The notes under the pieces: model-generated | Database searches by the model: none | Told to the model about the DNA's origin: nothing | What the model saw: only the letters and a program-made list of their open reading frames with translations | Translations under genes and position numbers: made by a program | Shown: positions 23,241 to 64,000 of the stretch, piece after piece | How the letters are laid out: the number at the start of each line of letters is the position of its first letter | How positions within the stretch are numbered: position 1 is the first letter of the stretch | Origin: Paratrimastix pyriformis | Taxonomy: Eukaryota > Preaxostyla > Paratrimastigidae | Direction of reading: 5' to 3' | Assembly: GCA_027972325.1 (NCBI GenBank) | Contig: JAPMOS010000019.1 | Location: forward strand, 124,001 to 188,000 | DNA: 64,000 nt

Positions 23241-23998
23241 CTCAGCTGCCTGTCCTGACCCGTGTCCCTTGTCCCTGTCCTGTCCCGCCACGTCCCTTGC
23301 TCGTCCCGTCCCTTGGCTTTGCTCGTCCCGTCCTGTGGTGGTGTGTGGTCGGGGGGATCCCCCAGGTGGTGGCACTGCCCTAGCGCTCCGGTAGGCTCAT
23401 TCTGGGTGCCACTACACTTTCCGGATCCTCCCCGTCTCGTGGGGATGGACCGTTTCTTTCTTCTCCTGTCCCTACTGCTCCCCCACACTCTCCACACCCC
23501 GGCCCCGTCCCGTCCCGTCCCGTCCCGTCCGTCCCGTTCTTCATCGTGCCCCTCTGTGCTACGTGCGGCCTGTCCTGGTCGTGCTGCCCCTACGTCCCGT
23601 CCCTGGTGCGCCGTCCCGTCCCGACCCGTCCCGTTCGTTGCCCGTCCCGTCCGTCGTCGATGCTCGCCATCGACATTCTGCACCCAATCGAAAAGGTCTG
23701 TGTCATATGCTCCGATTGCCCTTGTCTTGCCTGTGTCGGGGACCCCTTTGGCGCGACACATGCTGCTGCCGTGCGATGTGGTGAGAGCGTGAGCTGTCCA
23801 TCCACACCATGTGACGGATCCCTTGTGGGTCCTGATTTCCGGTCTCGGATGTTGACGTGCTCTTCCGCCTGAGCGCTTTGCCGTTGACTGACCCTTGTTC
23901 GCTGCCGCCTGCTTGCGTATGTTGGCTTGGTGGACACTGCTTGACTATGGCGCTTCCCTCGTGGACTGTGCCTACATTTCTTGCGGTGTCTCTTCCCT

Positions 23999-24254
<256 letters not shown>

Positions 24255-24300
24255 GGGGAGGGAGGGGCGGACAGACGGGATCCTGTGATACCAGCCGCGG

Positions 24301-26704
24301 TCAATGCCAGCACCGATTCCAACCAGGGGAACCGCACGGCCAGGTGGGGCTGCATGCTGGGTTGGGCGGTGCCCCGGCCGGCTCAAACCGCTCAAAGCGC
24401 TTGAGGACGATGCCCATCACCAGGAGCTCCAGCCGGGGGCAGTCGAAGACCACCGAGCGGAACCGGTTGGCCGCGAGGTTCAGCCGCTGGAGGGCCGGGC
24501 AGGCCAGGACCAGGTCGCCCGGGGCGGTGAGCCGCCACAGCGCGAGCTCGGCCAGGCGGGGGAGCCGGCCCAGGGCCGCGGACAGCTGGGGCCAGGCGGG
24601 GAAGGTCCCCCTCAGGCAGAGGCAGCGCAGGCGGGTCCCCAGCAGCTCCAAGGGCCCGGCCACATCCTCCATGAAGGGCTCGTCCTCCGTCGCCTTCTCC
24701 ATCTGCCTGATGTCGGACACGTGCCGACTGTGGGGCTCAACGTGGAGGATCAGGTGGGCCAGGGGTGGGACCGGGCCTCCCGGGTCGGCCAGCCCAAGAC
24801 GGGTGAGCCTGGGCACGTCGAGTTTGAGCGCCAACAGGGCAGGGCAGCGGAGGGCCACCCGGAGCCCGGATTCTTGCCATACGCCTCCCGTCTGGAGGCT
24901 GAGTGAGCGCAGCCCGGGAGCATCGACCACAAGCTCATTGGGATACGTGCTGAGGCTCAGCTCGAGCCGCGCAAGCTGGGCGGGGAGGCGCAGGATGCGG
25001 CCCACGACGTCCCGGTTGGCACTCAGCGAGAGGCGAGTCAGCGTGTCGGATGCGAGCAAGCGGGCCAAGTGGGCCGCCTGGGTGCCGGCGATCGTGGGCG
25101 ACAGATCGCGAAGCCCGGGCGCCAGGTCCAGCAGCGGCAGAAGGGCGCCCAAACTGGCGGTTCCCCGCAGCACACGCAGCCGGGCCAAGTGGGGCATGAC
25201 CGTCGCCTGGCATTGGCACGGCTCGCCCGGAAAGCCCTCGATTGAGCGCAGTTGAGGGCAGTCCATCACCAGCCCCCCGAGGAATGCCTGCTGATAGCGC
25301 TTGACGTACTCGGGCAGGGCGAGCGCCTCCAGGCAGGGGCAGGCCAGCTCCAGGGTGGTCGAGGACAGGATAACGTAGCCGACGTTGAGGCACAGGGTTC
25401 GCAGCCGCCGGGCGGCAATGCGAATCGGGGCGGTTGGGCATCTGATGTTGAATCCGAATCCGGGTTTGTCATAGCGCAGATGGACCGAGAGGTGGGCCAG
25501 CCGATCCAACAGGCCGGGCGTCAGGCAGCCGAGGACGGCGTCGGGATCGGGAACGAGCGTATCGATACAGTTCCTCTCCGTCAGGATCACGGTGAGGTCG
25601 TCCAGGTGGGGCAGTCCGTTCAGCGGGTCAAACAACCCCGCGAGCGAGATTGGGCCGACCCCCCTTGGCCTGGCCAGCAATGGCATCGAGGGTGACGGTG
25701 CGCAAGGTGCCCCGGTTGGCGCCGAGCAGCCTGCCCAGGGTCGCCACCTCAGCCGCCGAATCGCATCGCAGGGGGAGCTGGAGGGACTCCAGCCGACAGA
25801 GGCCCACATCTGCCAGGACCTCGGAAATGCCGCGGTGAAGCAGGCGAAGCTGGGTCAGCCGCGAGGCGATGGGACGCAGGAAGGCAGCGGGGTACTCGTC
25901 CAATGACAGCCGTTGCACGGAGGCCAGGCTGGCCATGAAGGACCCGCTGGCCGGCCCCCCCAAGGAATGGAGATCCGTGAGGGAACTGGCAATCGGCCCG
26001 AGATTCTGGTAGGCGTTGCGGAGCGGCACCGAGTAGCGCAGCACACGAAACGGAGGGCGAAGTTGGCCCAAGGCGGGCAGAAGATCATCGGGATTCGAGA
26101 GCAGCGCTGCCCAAGAGGACCCGCGGATGGAGTGCCGAGCCATGGTGGTTTTTTCGTCCGGCCCGCCCATGTGGAGCTCCTCCAGCCCGGGCAGTCGGCC
26201 CAGGATGCCCGGCAGGAAGGGCATGTAAGCACCGGCCGAGGGAACGCTGAGAACGGCCAGGCGGCTGTGGCCTTCGAAGGCCTCACTCACCCAGGGGGCA
26301 TTGGCGGGGGAACGACCCAAGAGCATGACGTTGCCACGGGGTAGGGTCAGCTTGACCAGGCCCTTGCAGGGGCCCACCAGGGCGGCCAGGGCATCGGGGC
26401 TGGGGGCGATGACCTGGGTCATCAATGGGTCGGTGACATCACCTTCATAAGCATCATTGTTGTTGTCGTCGTCGTCGCAGAGGAAGAAGGACAGCTCACG
26501 CGGGGTGCCCCGAATGGCGGCGCGGGTGGCCCGGCATAGACTCAACAATTGCAGATAGGTCTCCAAAGAAGGCGATGAGGTCTCCATTATGGTCAGTAAG
26601 AGCTCGGAGGGCAGGCGAATAAGAAGCGAAGGGTCATCACGGGCAGGTGGCGGCAGCATCCGCACAGTTTTCGGCTTTTTCTGATTTCTTCTTCTCATTT
26701 TCAT
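24301..26704 (-). CDS. F-box/leucine-rich-repeat-like protein
   Basis: The ATG at 26704 begins MKMRRRNQKKPKTVRMLPPP; LLIRLPSELLLTIMET soon after looks like an F-box. The body is made of leucine-rich units (CKGLVKLTLPRG, HSRLAVLSVPSA, APGLRSLSLQTG, CPALLALKLDVP, CPALQRLNLAAN) and ends at TGA 24301. The N-terminal frame passes into the C-terminal frame at a run of six C (25659-25664). Reading one base fewer there keeps the LRR pattern, and no acceptor lies nearby, so a one-base indel or assembly error is more likely than an intron. Probably a substrate receptor of an SCF-type ligase by family analogy. It is head to head with the P-loop/SAP gene. Confidence 0.7.
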
Positions 26705-26865
26705 TTCCTGCTTTCAGAGAGAAAACGGCTAAAAGAATCGATGGGGAATGAGATCAGGGAATGGGAACAGACTGCCGGACGAGATGCACCGATTCAAACG
26801 AGAAGTGGCTCAAACCTCAGGGGGATACCCCCTGTTCCATCTCATTGGCGCGCGATAATATTTAA
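26705..26865. promoter_or_regulatory. Short divergent promoter region
   Basis: Only 161 bases separate the start codons of the F-box/LRR gene (-) and the P-loop/SAP gene (+), so both must be driven from here or from within the genes. An AT-rich block (GATAATATTTAA, 26854-26865) touches the plus-strand ATG. No other motif is evident. Confidence 0.5.
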
Positions 26866-29587
26866 ATGCAGCCCGAAGAAGAAAAATTGCGTCTGCATGA
26901 GCCATTCTCACATTCGCCGACTTGCTTTCAGGTGATTTGACTCCCTTCGAACCGCCGAAATTCAAGGACCCCCTTGTGGTTGGCCGTTGGGCGCGCTTTG
27001 CATCGCCCGAAGAAGAACAGACCGCGGGCCACTTCGATAAACGGGATCGGGAGTCGCCTCGTGTGCAAGAGGAGCTATTCGTCGACACGCGTTGCGTTAC
27101 ACTCGCTCAGGAGGTGACCACCCGATTGACTCGTCCTGAGGTTCGGCCACAAATTCTGCTGCTCAAAGGGTTACCCCGTTCGGGAAAGAGTTCAACATTG
27201 AAGGTCAAACGGAAGAACTCCTCCACCTCGTGATCTCAGCTTCCCTCTCATAGATTTGTGCTCGGATGCTCAGTGACCAAGCTAAGGCGCCACCCTCCGG
27301 TGTGATCCCGGCGTGGAACCGTGTTTACTACTTCCGGCGGACCGTAACAACGGAGGAACGGTTTTCATTCCTCACGGCGGCTGCCCTCCGCCAATGGGAG
27401 CCGCCATGCCTGGTGATCCTGGACCAGTTCGGCAACGAGGCGGGGCTCCAGGACAAGATCAATGGCATCACCGAGAGCCTCTTCGGTAGTCGCATCTTCT
27501 TCCTGATCTGCTCTTCGGCCAACATTCGGTGGCGCTTCCATGTTGGTGGGGGCGATTCGGTGCCCGAAGACATCCCCTTTCCGCCTGCCGCCTCATGGGC
27601 CGATTTCTATCGGGCCCAAACGGGCCGTCCCGAGGTGCCGCCGCCCCCGAGTCCGCTCGCCGATGCGGATTGGTTTACCTTTGTCCCGACCCGAGGCGGG
27701 CGGGGCCTGATCAGCCCCCCCTTCTCCCCCGCCGAATGGGATTGCACGGCGGTCTGTGACCCGATCCTCGGAGGGAGGGGGAACCGTGACCCTGAACCCC
27801 TTCCTCCTCCCAACAGTTCGATGGTCATTTTCCGCCGTCGGTGGCGCCCCCAACGACCCCGGAGGGGCTCGCTGCTTTCTGGGGCGACGTGTTCCTCTAC
27901 TCGCAGGGAATTCTCGGGGTCGCCCAGGTCGCTCAAGAACCCCGAACCCGCGCCGCTCCTGGCTTTGCCCTTGCCCTTGGCTCGCCCTTCCCTGGCCTCT
28001 CCATCCATCTCTTGGCTCACCCCCCGTCTCTCCCCCGCAACTGCAGATCGTCTGCCAATCGGAGTTTTTCCGACGGCCGTTGTCCCTGGCATTGTATGGG
28101 GTCATGGCCGAAGATCTCACCACGGATGTCCCGCGCCCTCGCCCAGACGCCCGCCGTTGCATCCTCGATCTGATGGTCCAGCGGCGGACCATCCGATTCC
28201 CCACCCCTGAGGGCAAGCTTGCCGTCGATTTTCGCTTCGCGGTGCGTGGTGACGAGGGCGACTGGCGACTGGCATGTCCCTTCTACGCGCAGCTCTACAT
28301 GAAAGTCCTCGACCGGCTTGACCCCATTCCGGTGGAGCTCATCCCCACGATCGCCAATCAGCTGATGGGGTTCGATGGCCTCGAGGAGGTGAAGGGCCGC
28401 ATTTACAAGCGTGCCGTGATCTCCCACGCCTCAAAGCTGCTCCGGGTTCCCAACCTTGGCATCCGCTCAAGCGCCGCTCCCCGCCAGTTCTACCCGGAGC
28501 CCTTTGTGAAGGGTCCCGTGCCACCCTGCCCGCCTGCCTTCCAGCACCTGGTGCCAATGAGTTGCTGCCACCCCGACATCGACCTCCTGCGGATATACGA
28601 TGTTGCCGCCCCTGCTGACACTGCCCCCGCGACAACTCCTCCCACTGCCGCCACTGCCACCGCGACAACTCCTGCCCCGCAGCCCCCGCGCCAAGTGGTC
28701 CTTCTGGCCGATCGGATCACGGTCTCCGATGTCGCCTCGCATACCTCGGCACTGCGCTGGATCCGTAGTGCCGAATGCGCCACTGTCTGCCAGCGCATCC
28801 AAGAGGCCTACGGGTGCCCACCCCAGCGCAAGGTCTTCGTCTTCATGACAAAGGCTGCCGGAATCCGCCTTGGGCCGCTTGGCGACGACATCTGTCGAGC
28901 GGTTCATGCCGAGGGGTGGGAGGTGTGGCGGTACCCCCTGGATCTGTTCTTCGGCCCTTCCAGCAGCGAGTGCCCGGTCCCCATCCAGGTGCCCACCGAG
29001 GACGTGGAGGCCCCGAAAAGGAGCAGCGGCCCGATCGTCGAGCAGGCTCTGTGGGCAGCCTCCACCTTCCACTCTCACTCTTCACTCGCTCCACTTCTCA
29101 CTCACCCACTCACTCTCACTTCTCTTTCACTCACACTCACTCCACTCACTCTCACACACTTCTCACTCGCTCACTCACTCACTCTCACTCACTCACACTT
29201 CACTCACTCACTCACTCACTCACTCTCATTCACTCACTCACTCTGTCCCTTTGCTCACTCACTCACACTCACTCACACTCACTCACTCTCACTCCACAGG
29301 TCAAGAAGCTGTTCACCGCGAAAGCCCTGAGGGACTTTCTGGTTGCCAAGAAGATGCCAGGCGTGACGCCGCGCACGAAGCCGGACAAGGCTCGGATGGT
29401 CGAGCGCGCCTTGCAGCTGTACCGCGAGGGCAGCAGAATGGGGGACGGACGAGTCGGCCAACAAGAAGGTGGTGGCGGCGAAGATGAAGAGGATGACGAC
29501 GACGAAGGAGAAGGCGGGGACGAGGACGTGGCGGTGGAGGTGAAGAAGAGAACGCCACCGCATCCCACACCCCCACCCCTCCGATAG
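26866..29587 (+). CDS. P-loop NTPase with C-terminal SAP-like domain
   Basis: Six exons: 26866-26890, 26932-27203, 27254-27751, 27817-27927, 28047-29036, 29300-29587 (TAG). Donors are GTCTGC, GTCAAA, GTCTGT, GTCGCT and GTCGAG; all phases close, and intron 1 is only 41 bases. Exon 2 carries a Walker A motif (LLKGLPRSGKSS) and exon 3 a likely Walker B (PCLVILDQFG) followed by FFLICSSANIRWRF, an ATPase core of the STAND or Crinkler-like sort. Exon 5 is unassigned (RQVVLLADRITVSDV, KVFVFMTKAAGIRLG). Exon 6 has a SAP-like helix pair (VKKLFTAKALRDFLVAKKMP, then KPDKARMVERALQL), which usually binds DNA, and ends in an acidic tail. Role unknown; a nucleotide-driven nucleic-acid-binding protein is a reasonable guess. 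Confidence 0.7.
29075..29290. repeat. ACTC microsatellite in the last intron of the P-loop/SAP gene
   Basis: (CACT)n and related CTCACT units fill the intron between exons 5 and 6. Confidence 0.9.
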
Positions 29588-29654
29588 CATGCCTTCATCC
29601 CCCCGTCTCTGCTTTGGTGGTGTGTGTCGTTGAGTGGTTGATCGCTCCTCTCGC

Positions 29655-29660
29655 AATAAA
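29655..29660 (+). terminator. AATAAA polyadenylation signal
   Basis: AATAAA lies 68 bases past the stop codon of the P-loop/SAP gene, a normal distance for a eukaryotic poly(A) signal. It is the clearest such signal in the window. Confidence 0.5.
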
Positions 29661-29947
29661 GCGTGGGACCGCTGTGCCGTGTGTTGTCTCTGAATGGTGC
29701 GGTGGTGCTGGACGAAGACGAGCCCCACAGGATATCCGCACGTAAGTGGATGGTCGTTGTTCGAAAACGGCCAGAAAGAGAAAGCAAACGGGTTCGGTTC
29801 GATTAATGTGTGGTAGAGGGGGGTTATTTGGTCCGAATAAAAAAACGGAGGGAGGCTGCACTAACACGAGAAAGAAAGAAAAGCCAACTCGAATCAGTGG
29901 ACAACACCCCGAGGTGTGCCCATCCGCCAGATCGCCGGCGAAAACGG

Positions 29948-33126
<3,179 letters not shown>

Positions 33127-33804
33127 CACCTCTCTCTCCCTCCTACCCGCCATTGGGAGGACAACCCTTCCTCTCTGTGGACGGGGGAGGGGAGGGGAAA
33201 CACCTGGTGGGTTGGTTCAAAAGAAATGAAAAAAACGATGAAAACGAAGAAGGAACGAAGAGAGTAGGTCGGGGGCGAAGGTGGACAGTTATCCGCCAAC
33301 ATACGAGCAGAGCAGGAAAGAAAGAGGAAACGGGGCCACCTCGTCACAAACATGTGTAAATCAAACGAAGGCCACCTCTTGCCTCCCCTCACCGCCCGGG
33401 GGGGGGGGGCCTGGGGTTCAACGAGGCTCGCAAAAAAGGGGCTGTTGTTGCACAAAAGACGCGATGATGTCACATCATGAACCAGTATGAGACGCGGTGG
33501 CCGATCCAATTCATCATCATCGCCTCAAAACACGAACCAACACACAGAGCACCATCATCGGATGTCGGCCACGCACAGACGGGGTGCACCAGAACAGAAG
33601 CAGAATATCATGCAAACAAAGAGAGGGGACCCCAGGCACAGGGGTCGCGACCTGAAAAAGTGATCACAGTATGCAAACAAAGAGAGGGGACCCCAGGCAC
33701 AGGAGTCATGACGTCCCTGAAAATCACAGAAACACAAGCAAAGACCCGGAGGCGAGAGGGCGGGCCCTTGGGTGGGCGTGGTGGTGACGGTGACGATGGG
33801 CCCC
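33127..33804. other. Convergent 3' flanks with a 61-bp tandem duplication
   Basis: A unit beginning ATGCAAACAAAGAGAGGGGA occurs at 33610-33670 and again at 33671-33726 with small differences. Nearby (33467-33480) GATGTCACATCATG contains a near-palindrome. No gene seen. Confidence 0.6.
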
Positions 33805-34542
33805 TTAGAGTGAGAGGGCGGCCACCTGGACTTGGGTGGGGGCCCGAGGCCGCGCGGGCAGTCGCGGGTCACGCGGCATGGCGGGCGGCTGTGGCGTCAG
33901 CCCGGGCTGCTTGGCCTCCTCCTGGTCGCCCACCACACGGGGGGTCTCGCTCCACGGCTGGGGCCCGTTATTCTCGCAGCAGCCGCTCGGACCCTCCATG
34001 TCCCTGTCGCGGCGGCCGCCATCACCATTCGCAGCATCATCATCATCATCAACTGCAGCACAAGCCTGCATCAGAACACCGCCATCCGTGGCTGCTGCTG
34101 GTGCTGGCTGCAGGGCGGGGGCACAGGGGCCCATCTGCATCGTCATCACCACGGCGGCCCCATCGCCACCACCATCGGCATCGTCCCCGGCTCGGGTGCC
34201 GCTGCTGCCCTGCCCACGGCTGCCCGTCCCTTGCGATGCGCGTTTCTTGCGTCTGGGCAGGAGGACCCCCGTGGTGGCGGCGGTGGCGGCCGCGGCGGAC
34301 TGACCGGCTTGCTCGGCTGTGGGGTCCGAGGCGCCCGACAGGAGGGACAGGGGGGCGTGCGGATGGCGGGAGCTGGCAGCAGGAGCAGGAACCCCGGTGG
34401 GCGAGGGCGTGTGGGGCTGGCAGCACGAGGCGGCGGTTGGGGCGCTGGTGGTGGTGGTGATGGGGTCGGATGGCCGCAGGTCGAGATCGGCATCAGCCAG
34501 CAGGACGGCAAGCAGGGCGCCTGGCGTATGGGCGCGCTGTGG

Positions 34543-34637
<95 letters not shown>

Positions 34638-36062
34638 GCTGCTGCTGCTGCTGTTGATGGCGGTGGTGGGGCCGGGTGGCGGTGGGCAGCAGCCCCGCCT
34701 CGCCCTCCGTCCGCCCATCATCATCATTGACCTCCGACCCGCCCACACCCAAGAAGGGGCTGCTCCGCGGGTCGGCCATCCGCAAACGGCGCGCCACTGC
34801 CTGCGGCGGCGGGGTCGACGTCTGTTGGTGGGCGGCTGCAGGCAGGGGCACCACCGGCACCGGCGAGACCCGTTGTTGGTCGGGGGCTGCAGGCAGGGGC
34901 ATTGACACAGGCATCGCCACCCCGGGGATGTTGATGATGTTGTTGGTGTTCATCTCGGCACCTGCGGGCAGGTCGGCGTTCTCGTCGTTCTCGTTGGCGT
35001 CCTCGTTGTCGTCGGCAGCGGCAGCGGCGGCGGCAGGGGCGGGTGAGGCGCCCCGGTTGACCAGCAGCAGCAGGTCAGGCGCCAGGCCCTCGGCCGCCGC
35101 TGGCTGTGGGATGGTGGTGGCGCCCCCATTGGCGAGGGGGATCCGGAGCAGCGGGGCCCGGAGCTGGGCCAGCGGGGGCGCGCGGAAGCGTCGCCGATAG
35201 CGCTGCTGGGGGTGGTTGGGGAGCGGGCCACCGCCGGCAGCCAACGGGCGGGCGCGCAGGCGTGGCCGGTGATCCAGAAAACTGCTGGGGGCACGGGCCT
35301 CGGGGTCCGGGCAGAGGACGGTCGGTGGTGTGGGGGTGGGGATGGGAGCAGGCAGGGCGGGGTCGGTGGCGGGGCCTCGTTGCTGCCTTCGGCGAGTGGG
35401 GTCTCGGGCTGCCAGAGCGCGGGGGGTGTGGCCGTTCACCGGCGGAGATGAGTGAGTGAGTGAGAGGCGAGGGAAGACTCACACGACGAGACCCACCGGA
35501 TGGTGGCGTGACGGCGATGGCAATGAAGATTTTGAGCGAGGTGAGGCACACGAGATCGTGGGTGGGGGTGGGTGGGCGACCGGACCGTGTCATTGGTGGC
35601 AGGCGGCATGGCCGGCAGGGCCATCACCACCTCCTGACCGTCGACATCGCCCACCCCGACATCATCCCCTCCGCCCGGGGTGACCTGCCCAGCCCCCGCC
35701 ACCACCGCCCCCACCGCCACCGCCACCACCCCGTCCATCCGGCCCGGCTGGCTGGCTGGCTGGGGCGAGGGGGTGTCGTCATTGGTCCGTAGCGAGTGGC
35801 TGGCCGGCTGGTGGCAGGGGGCCTGGCTGGGGCTGGGCGGGCACGGGTCGGGCGGGGGCGGCGAGAGGACGGTGGGCGGGGCAGCGTCGGTGGCGGTGGT
35901 CTCATCGGGTGTGGTGGTGGTGGCTGTGATGCAGGTGCAGCCCGAGGCAGCCCCGGCAGGGTCCTCGTCGGGCTTGGAGGAGGAGGAGGAGGCGGCGGGC
36001 GGGAGGCCGCAGGGGCCCAGCGGGTTGACGGTGAAGCGAAGGGTGGCCAGCGGGGGGGCGGC
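33805..36062 (-). CDS. Poly-glutamine, low-complexity protein exons (possibly 3' exons of the giant surface gene)
   Basis: An exon 36062-35586 follows a good acceptor and ends at donor GTCCGG. It encodes PLATLRFTVNPLGPCGLPP, then T/P-rich spacers and GGGDDVGVGDVDGQEVVMAL. A second exon, starting about 35410 after CTCTGGCAG and ending at TAA 33805, encodes a disordered chain with acidic patches (DDNEDANENDENADL), a (CAA)n-coded poly-Q tract (34541-34655) and basic clusters (LPRRKKRASQGTG). The phase between the two exons is not settled. The transmembrane exon of the large gene ends in a possible GTCTGA donor at 36515, so these could be its cytoplasmic tail. They could equally be a separate gene whose start is not seen. 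Confidence 0.5.
34541..34655. repeat. CAA/CAG repeat coding poly-glutamine
   Basis: Read on the minus strand, about 5 CAG then more than 30 CAA codons form an unbroken glutamine run inside an open frame. Confidence 0.9.
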
Positions 36063-36116
36063 CTGGTGTGTGGTGTGCGGTGTGCGGTGTGCGTGTCAAA
36101 CATGAAGAAAGTGTGG

Positions 36117-36117
<1 letters not shown>

Positions 36118-36193
<76 letters not shown>
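36118..36193. repeat. TG microsatellite
   Basis: (TG)n directly upstream, in gene sense, of the acceptor of the exon at 36062. Confidence 0.95.
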
Positions 36194-36195
<2 letters not shown>

Positions 36196-36513
36196 TAAAG
36201 AAGGAACGAAGTAACGGGAAAATAAAACAAAAACCAGAGAGGTAGAAGAGACAGCACGTGTGTGTGTGTGTGTGGGGGGTATGGGCATTTGACGAGGCAA
36301 AACCCCACACACGACACGGTCAAGATCAAAGAATCATGATAGAGAATGTCTTCGACCGAATCAAGTCGTTTCGGGCTGTTGGGGGGTTCAGTTGGTCTTG
36401 GCCCCCAGACAGGCATCGAAAAGATATGGGATCGCCAAAAAAAAAAAAAAATTCTATTCATATTACGTAAGCCTTCATAATTGGTCCGAATATCCAGACA
36501 ACCCATCATCATC

Positions 36514-62695
<26,182 letters not shown>

Positions 62696-62845
62696 GGGTA
62701 ACTCCTCCCTGGGAGGCACTGGAGCCGAAGCAATCTTCACACTGGTTGAGGCGGCCGCCTCGTGATGGTGGGCCTGCTTGCGCACAGGAAAGCGTTCAGA
62801 AGATTTGGTGGCTCCGAGTTTTGGAGTTTTCTTTCAGTCCCCTCT

Positions 62846-63388
62846 TCTCCCGCCGTTGGAGCGACCCCGGACCACTTGGCCCTCATTCGTACCCTCACTG
62901 TGCTCCGAGGCTTACCGGGACGCCACCCATCCCATTAAATAAGTCTCTTCGCGACCTTGGCGCCCCGTATCCCTTCAATCATCCCGCCCCTTCACGACCG
63001 GAGACTCGGTGCCGCTCCAGATTCCGGGAGAGAAACAGTGAGCCCCATCTGATCTGGGTTCCTGTCCGGGTCAGGCCCGAGCCCACCGAGCTCGCGGAAC
63101 AAAAAACTCTTTCTTTTGTGTCTCTCCGTGTGCGTGGCTGCGTGTGCGTGGCTGCGTGTGCGGTGTGTGTGTGTGTGTGTGGGGGGGGGGGTAGCAACCC
63201 CGTAGGCGTCCGTAGGAGGTGGAGGCGGTCAGCGGGACGGGGGATCTGCCAAGTGGGTGACCCAAGGGTTGGGACAGGTCGTCGAACCCGGGAGAATCAG
63301 GGCGCGGGCGAGGGATGGTCTCGACTCAATGGATGCGCTGAATCGCGGTGTGTGGTGTGGCCGTTGAGTGGCGTCAGGGAAGAAGGCA
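62846..63388. other. Intergenic stretch, no gene seen
   Basis: It lies between the end of armadillo gene H and the start of the giant gene, both on the minus strand, so it should hold the giant gene's promoter. It contains a short TG run and a G run at 63160-63190. No TATA box or tRNA could be supported. Confidence 0.5.
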
Positions 63389-64000
63389 TCAGACGAAAAG
63401 GTCCATGACGGCACTGACAAGGTCGGGGTCCACCCCACGAATGAGGAGGCGCTGCAGGACAGGGCGCACATTGCCAAAGGCTGCCCGGCACCCGGGGTCG
63501 TTGGACAGCATGAAGATGACCCGGAGGAGCTGCTCGGCCACGACGGTGTTGGCGATGGGCATGTGGGGGAGCAGCCTGACCAGGGGGCCCACAACCCCGG
63601 CGCTGACAAAGGCGGGCAGGTTCTTGGGTTCGGCCGATAAGTTGGCGATGGCTCGGAAGAGATGCTCGCTGAGGGCGGGCAGGTTGGGGTGGGCGAGCAG
63701 CCCCACCAGCGGGGCGGCCACCCCGGCCCGCCCAAAGGCGATGCTGTTCTCCGAGTCCCCCGAGAGGTTGGCGATGGACAGGAGGAGCCGCTCCGCCACG
63801 CCCGGCTGTGTGGTGAACAGCTCGCCGTGGGTGAGCAGCCTGATCAGCGGGGTCACAGCCCCGGCACGCCCAAGGGAGGTCCGATTCTCGGCGTCGGTCG
63901 ACAGGTTGGCGACCGTCGCCAGGAGCTCCTCGGCCACGGCGGGCGCGGTGAAGGGCAGGTCGGGGAAGGCGTTGAGCAGCCGGACCAGCGGGGCGGCCAC
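63389..64000 (-). CDS. Armadillo-repeat protein, paralogue H (C-terminal part)
   Basis: The frame is open from the window edge to a stop at 63389. It holds about four armadillo units (AAPLVRLLNAFPDLP, NLSTDAENRTSLGRAG, NLSGDSENSIAFGRAG, VVGPLVRLLPHMP) and the same C-terminal cap as gene A: FMLSNDPGCRAAFG here, then RGVDPDLVSAVMDLFV. It is closer to gene A (8.2 kb) than to B in that cap. The PB1 and linker exons would lie beyond the edge. Confidence 0.8.
   Translation of the reverse strand: MAAPLVRLLNAFPDLPFTAPAVAEELLATVANLSTDAENRTSLGRAGAVTPLIRLLTHGELFTTQPGVAERLLLSIANLSGDSENSIAFGRAGVAAPLVGLLAHPNLPALSEHLFRAIANLSAEPKNLPAFVSAGVVGPLVRLLPHMPIANTVVAEQLLRVIFMLSNDPGCRAAFGNVRPVLQRLLIRGVDPDLVSAVMDLFV

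Noticed and set aside
24304-25906. Plus-strand ORFs overlapping the F-box/LRR gene
   Set aside because: They mirror the GC-rich minus-strand coding sequence and lose the leucine-rich periodicity.
63240-63310. Box-B-like GGGTTCGACG on the minus strand near the armadillo gene
   Set aside because: No box A or cloverleaf could be built around it.

Overview
The window reads as GC-rich nuclear DNA of a single-celled eukaryote. It has many short introns (several of 41-60 bases), long TG, GAT/ATC and ACTC microsatellites, families of intron-rich paralogues, and fragments of several kinds of transposon. The gene families (RING-TRAF-discoidin, PB1-armadillo, F-box/LRR and filamin-repeat surface proteins) and the composition recall free-living metamonads such as Paratrimastix. 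That assignment is from memory and was not tested. TGA, TAA and TAG all act as stops.

Layout. 1-5.3 kb: minus-strand remains of two kinds of non-LTR retrotransposon, a 36-bp minisatellite and ORFs without a recognised family. 5.3-5.7 kb: a GTAC-dense repeat. 5.7-7.8 kb: an F-box/leucine-rich gene (+). 8.2-13.9 kb: two PB1 plus armadillo-repeat paralogues (-); a third runs off the right edge (63.4-64 kb). 14.75-19.4 kb and 29.9-33.1 kb: two RING-TRAF-FN3-discoidin paralogues (+). 20.2-24.3 kb: a unit with long inverted repeats set among TG tracts. 24.3-26.7 kb: a second F-box/LRR gene (-), head to head with a P-loop NTPase/SAP-domain gene (+, 26.9-29.6 kb). 33.8-36.1 kb: minus-strand exons with a long poly-glutamine tract. 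36.5-62.7 kb: one very large minus-strand gene that I resolve into about 39 exons. It encodes a roughly 3,800-residue membrane-anchored surface protein with an N-terminal hydrophobic segment, a beta-rich head domain, about 27 filamin-like repeats, three EGF-like modules, a transmembrane helix and a basic tail. Its introns hold a tRNA-Ala gene, a non-LTR retrotransposon fragment, a Tc1/mariner element with intact ends, and many repeats. A degenerate tRNA-Ser-like sequence lies antisense at its last intron.

The strongest general signal is splicing. In about 65 introns placed by homology, frame and exon phase, the 5' splice site is almost always GTC followed by C/T, G and T/C (GTCCGY or GTCTGY), instead of the usual GTRAGT. 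The phases of the whole 39-exon gene close without conflict under this rule except at one unresolved junction and at the end of the last EGF exon.

The surface-protein, RING-TRAF and PB1-armadillo families look like adhesion or signalling components. Nothing in the sequence shows that they act together.
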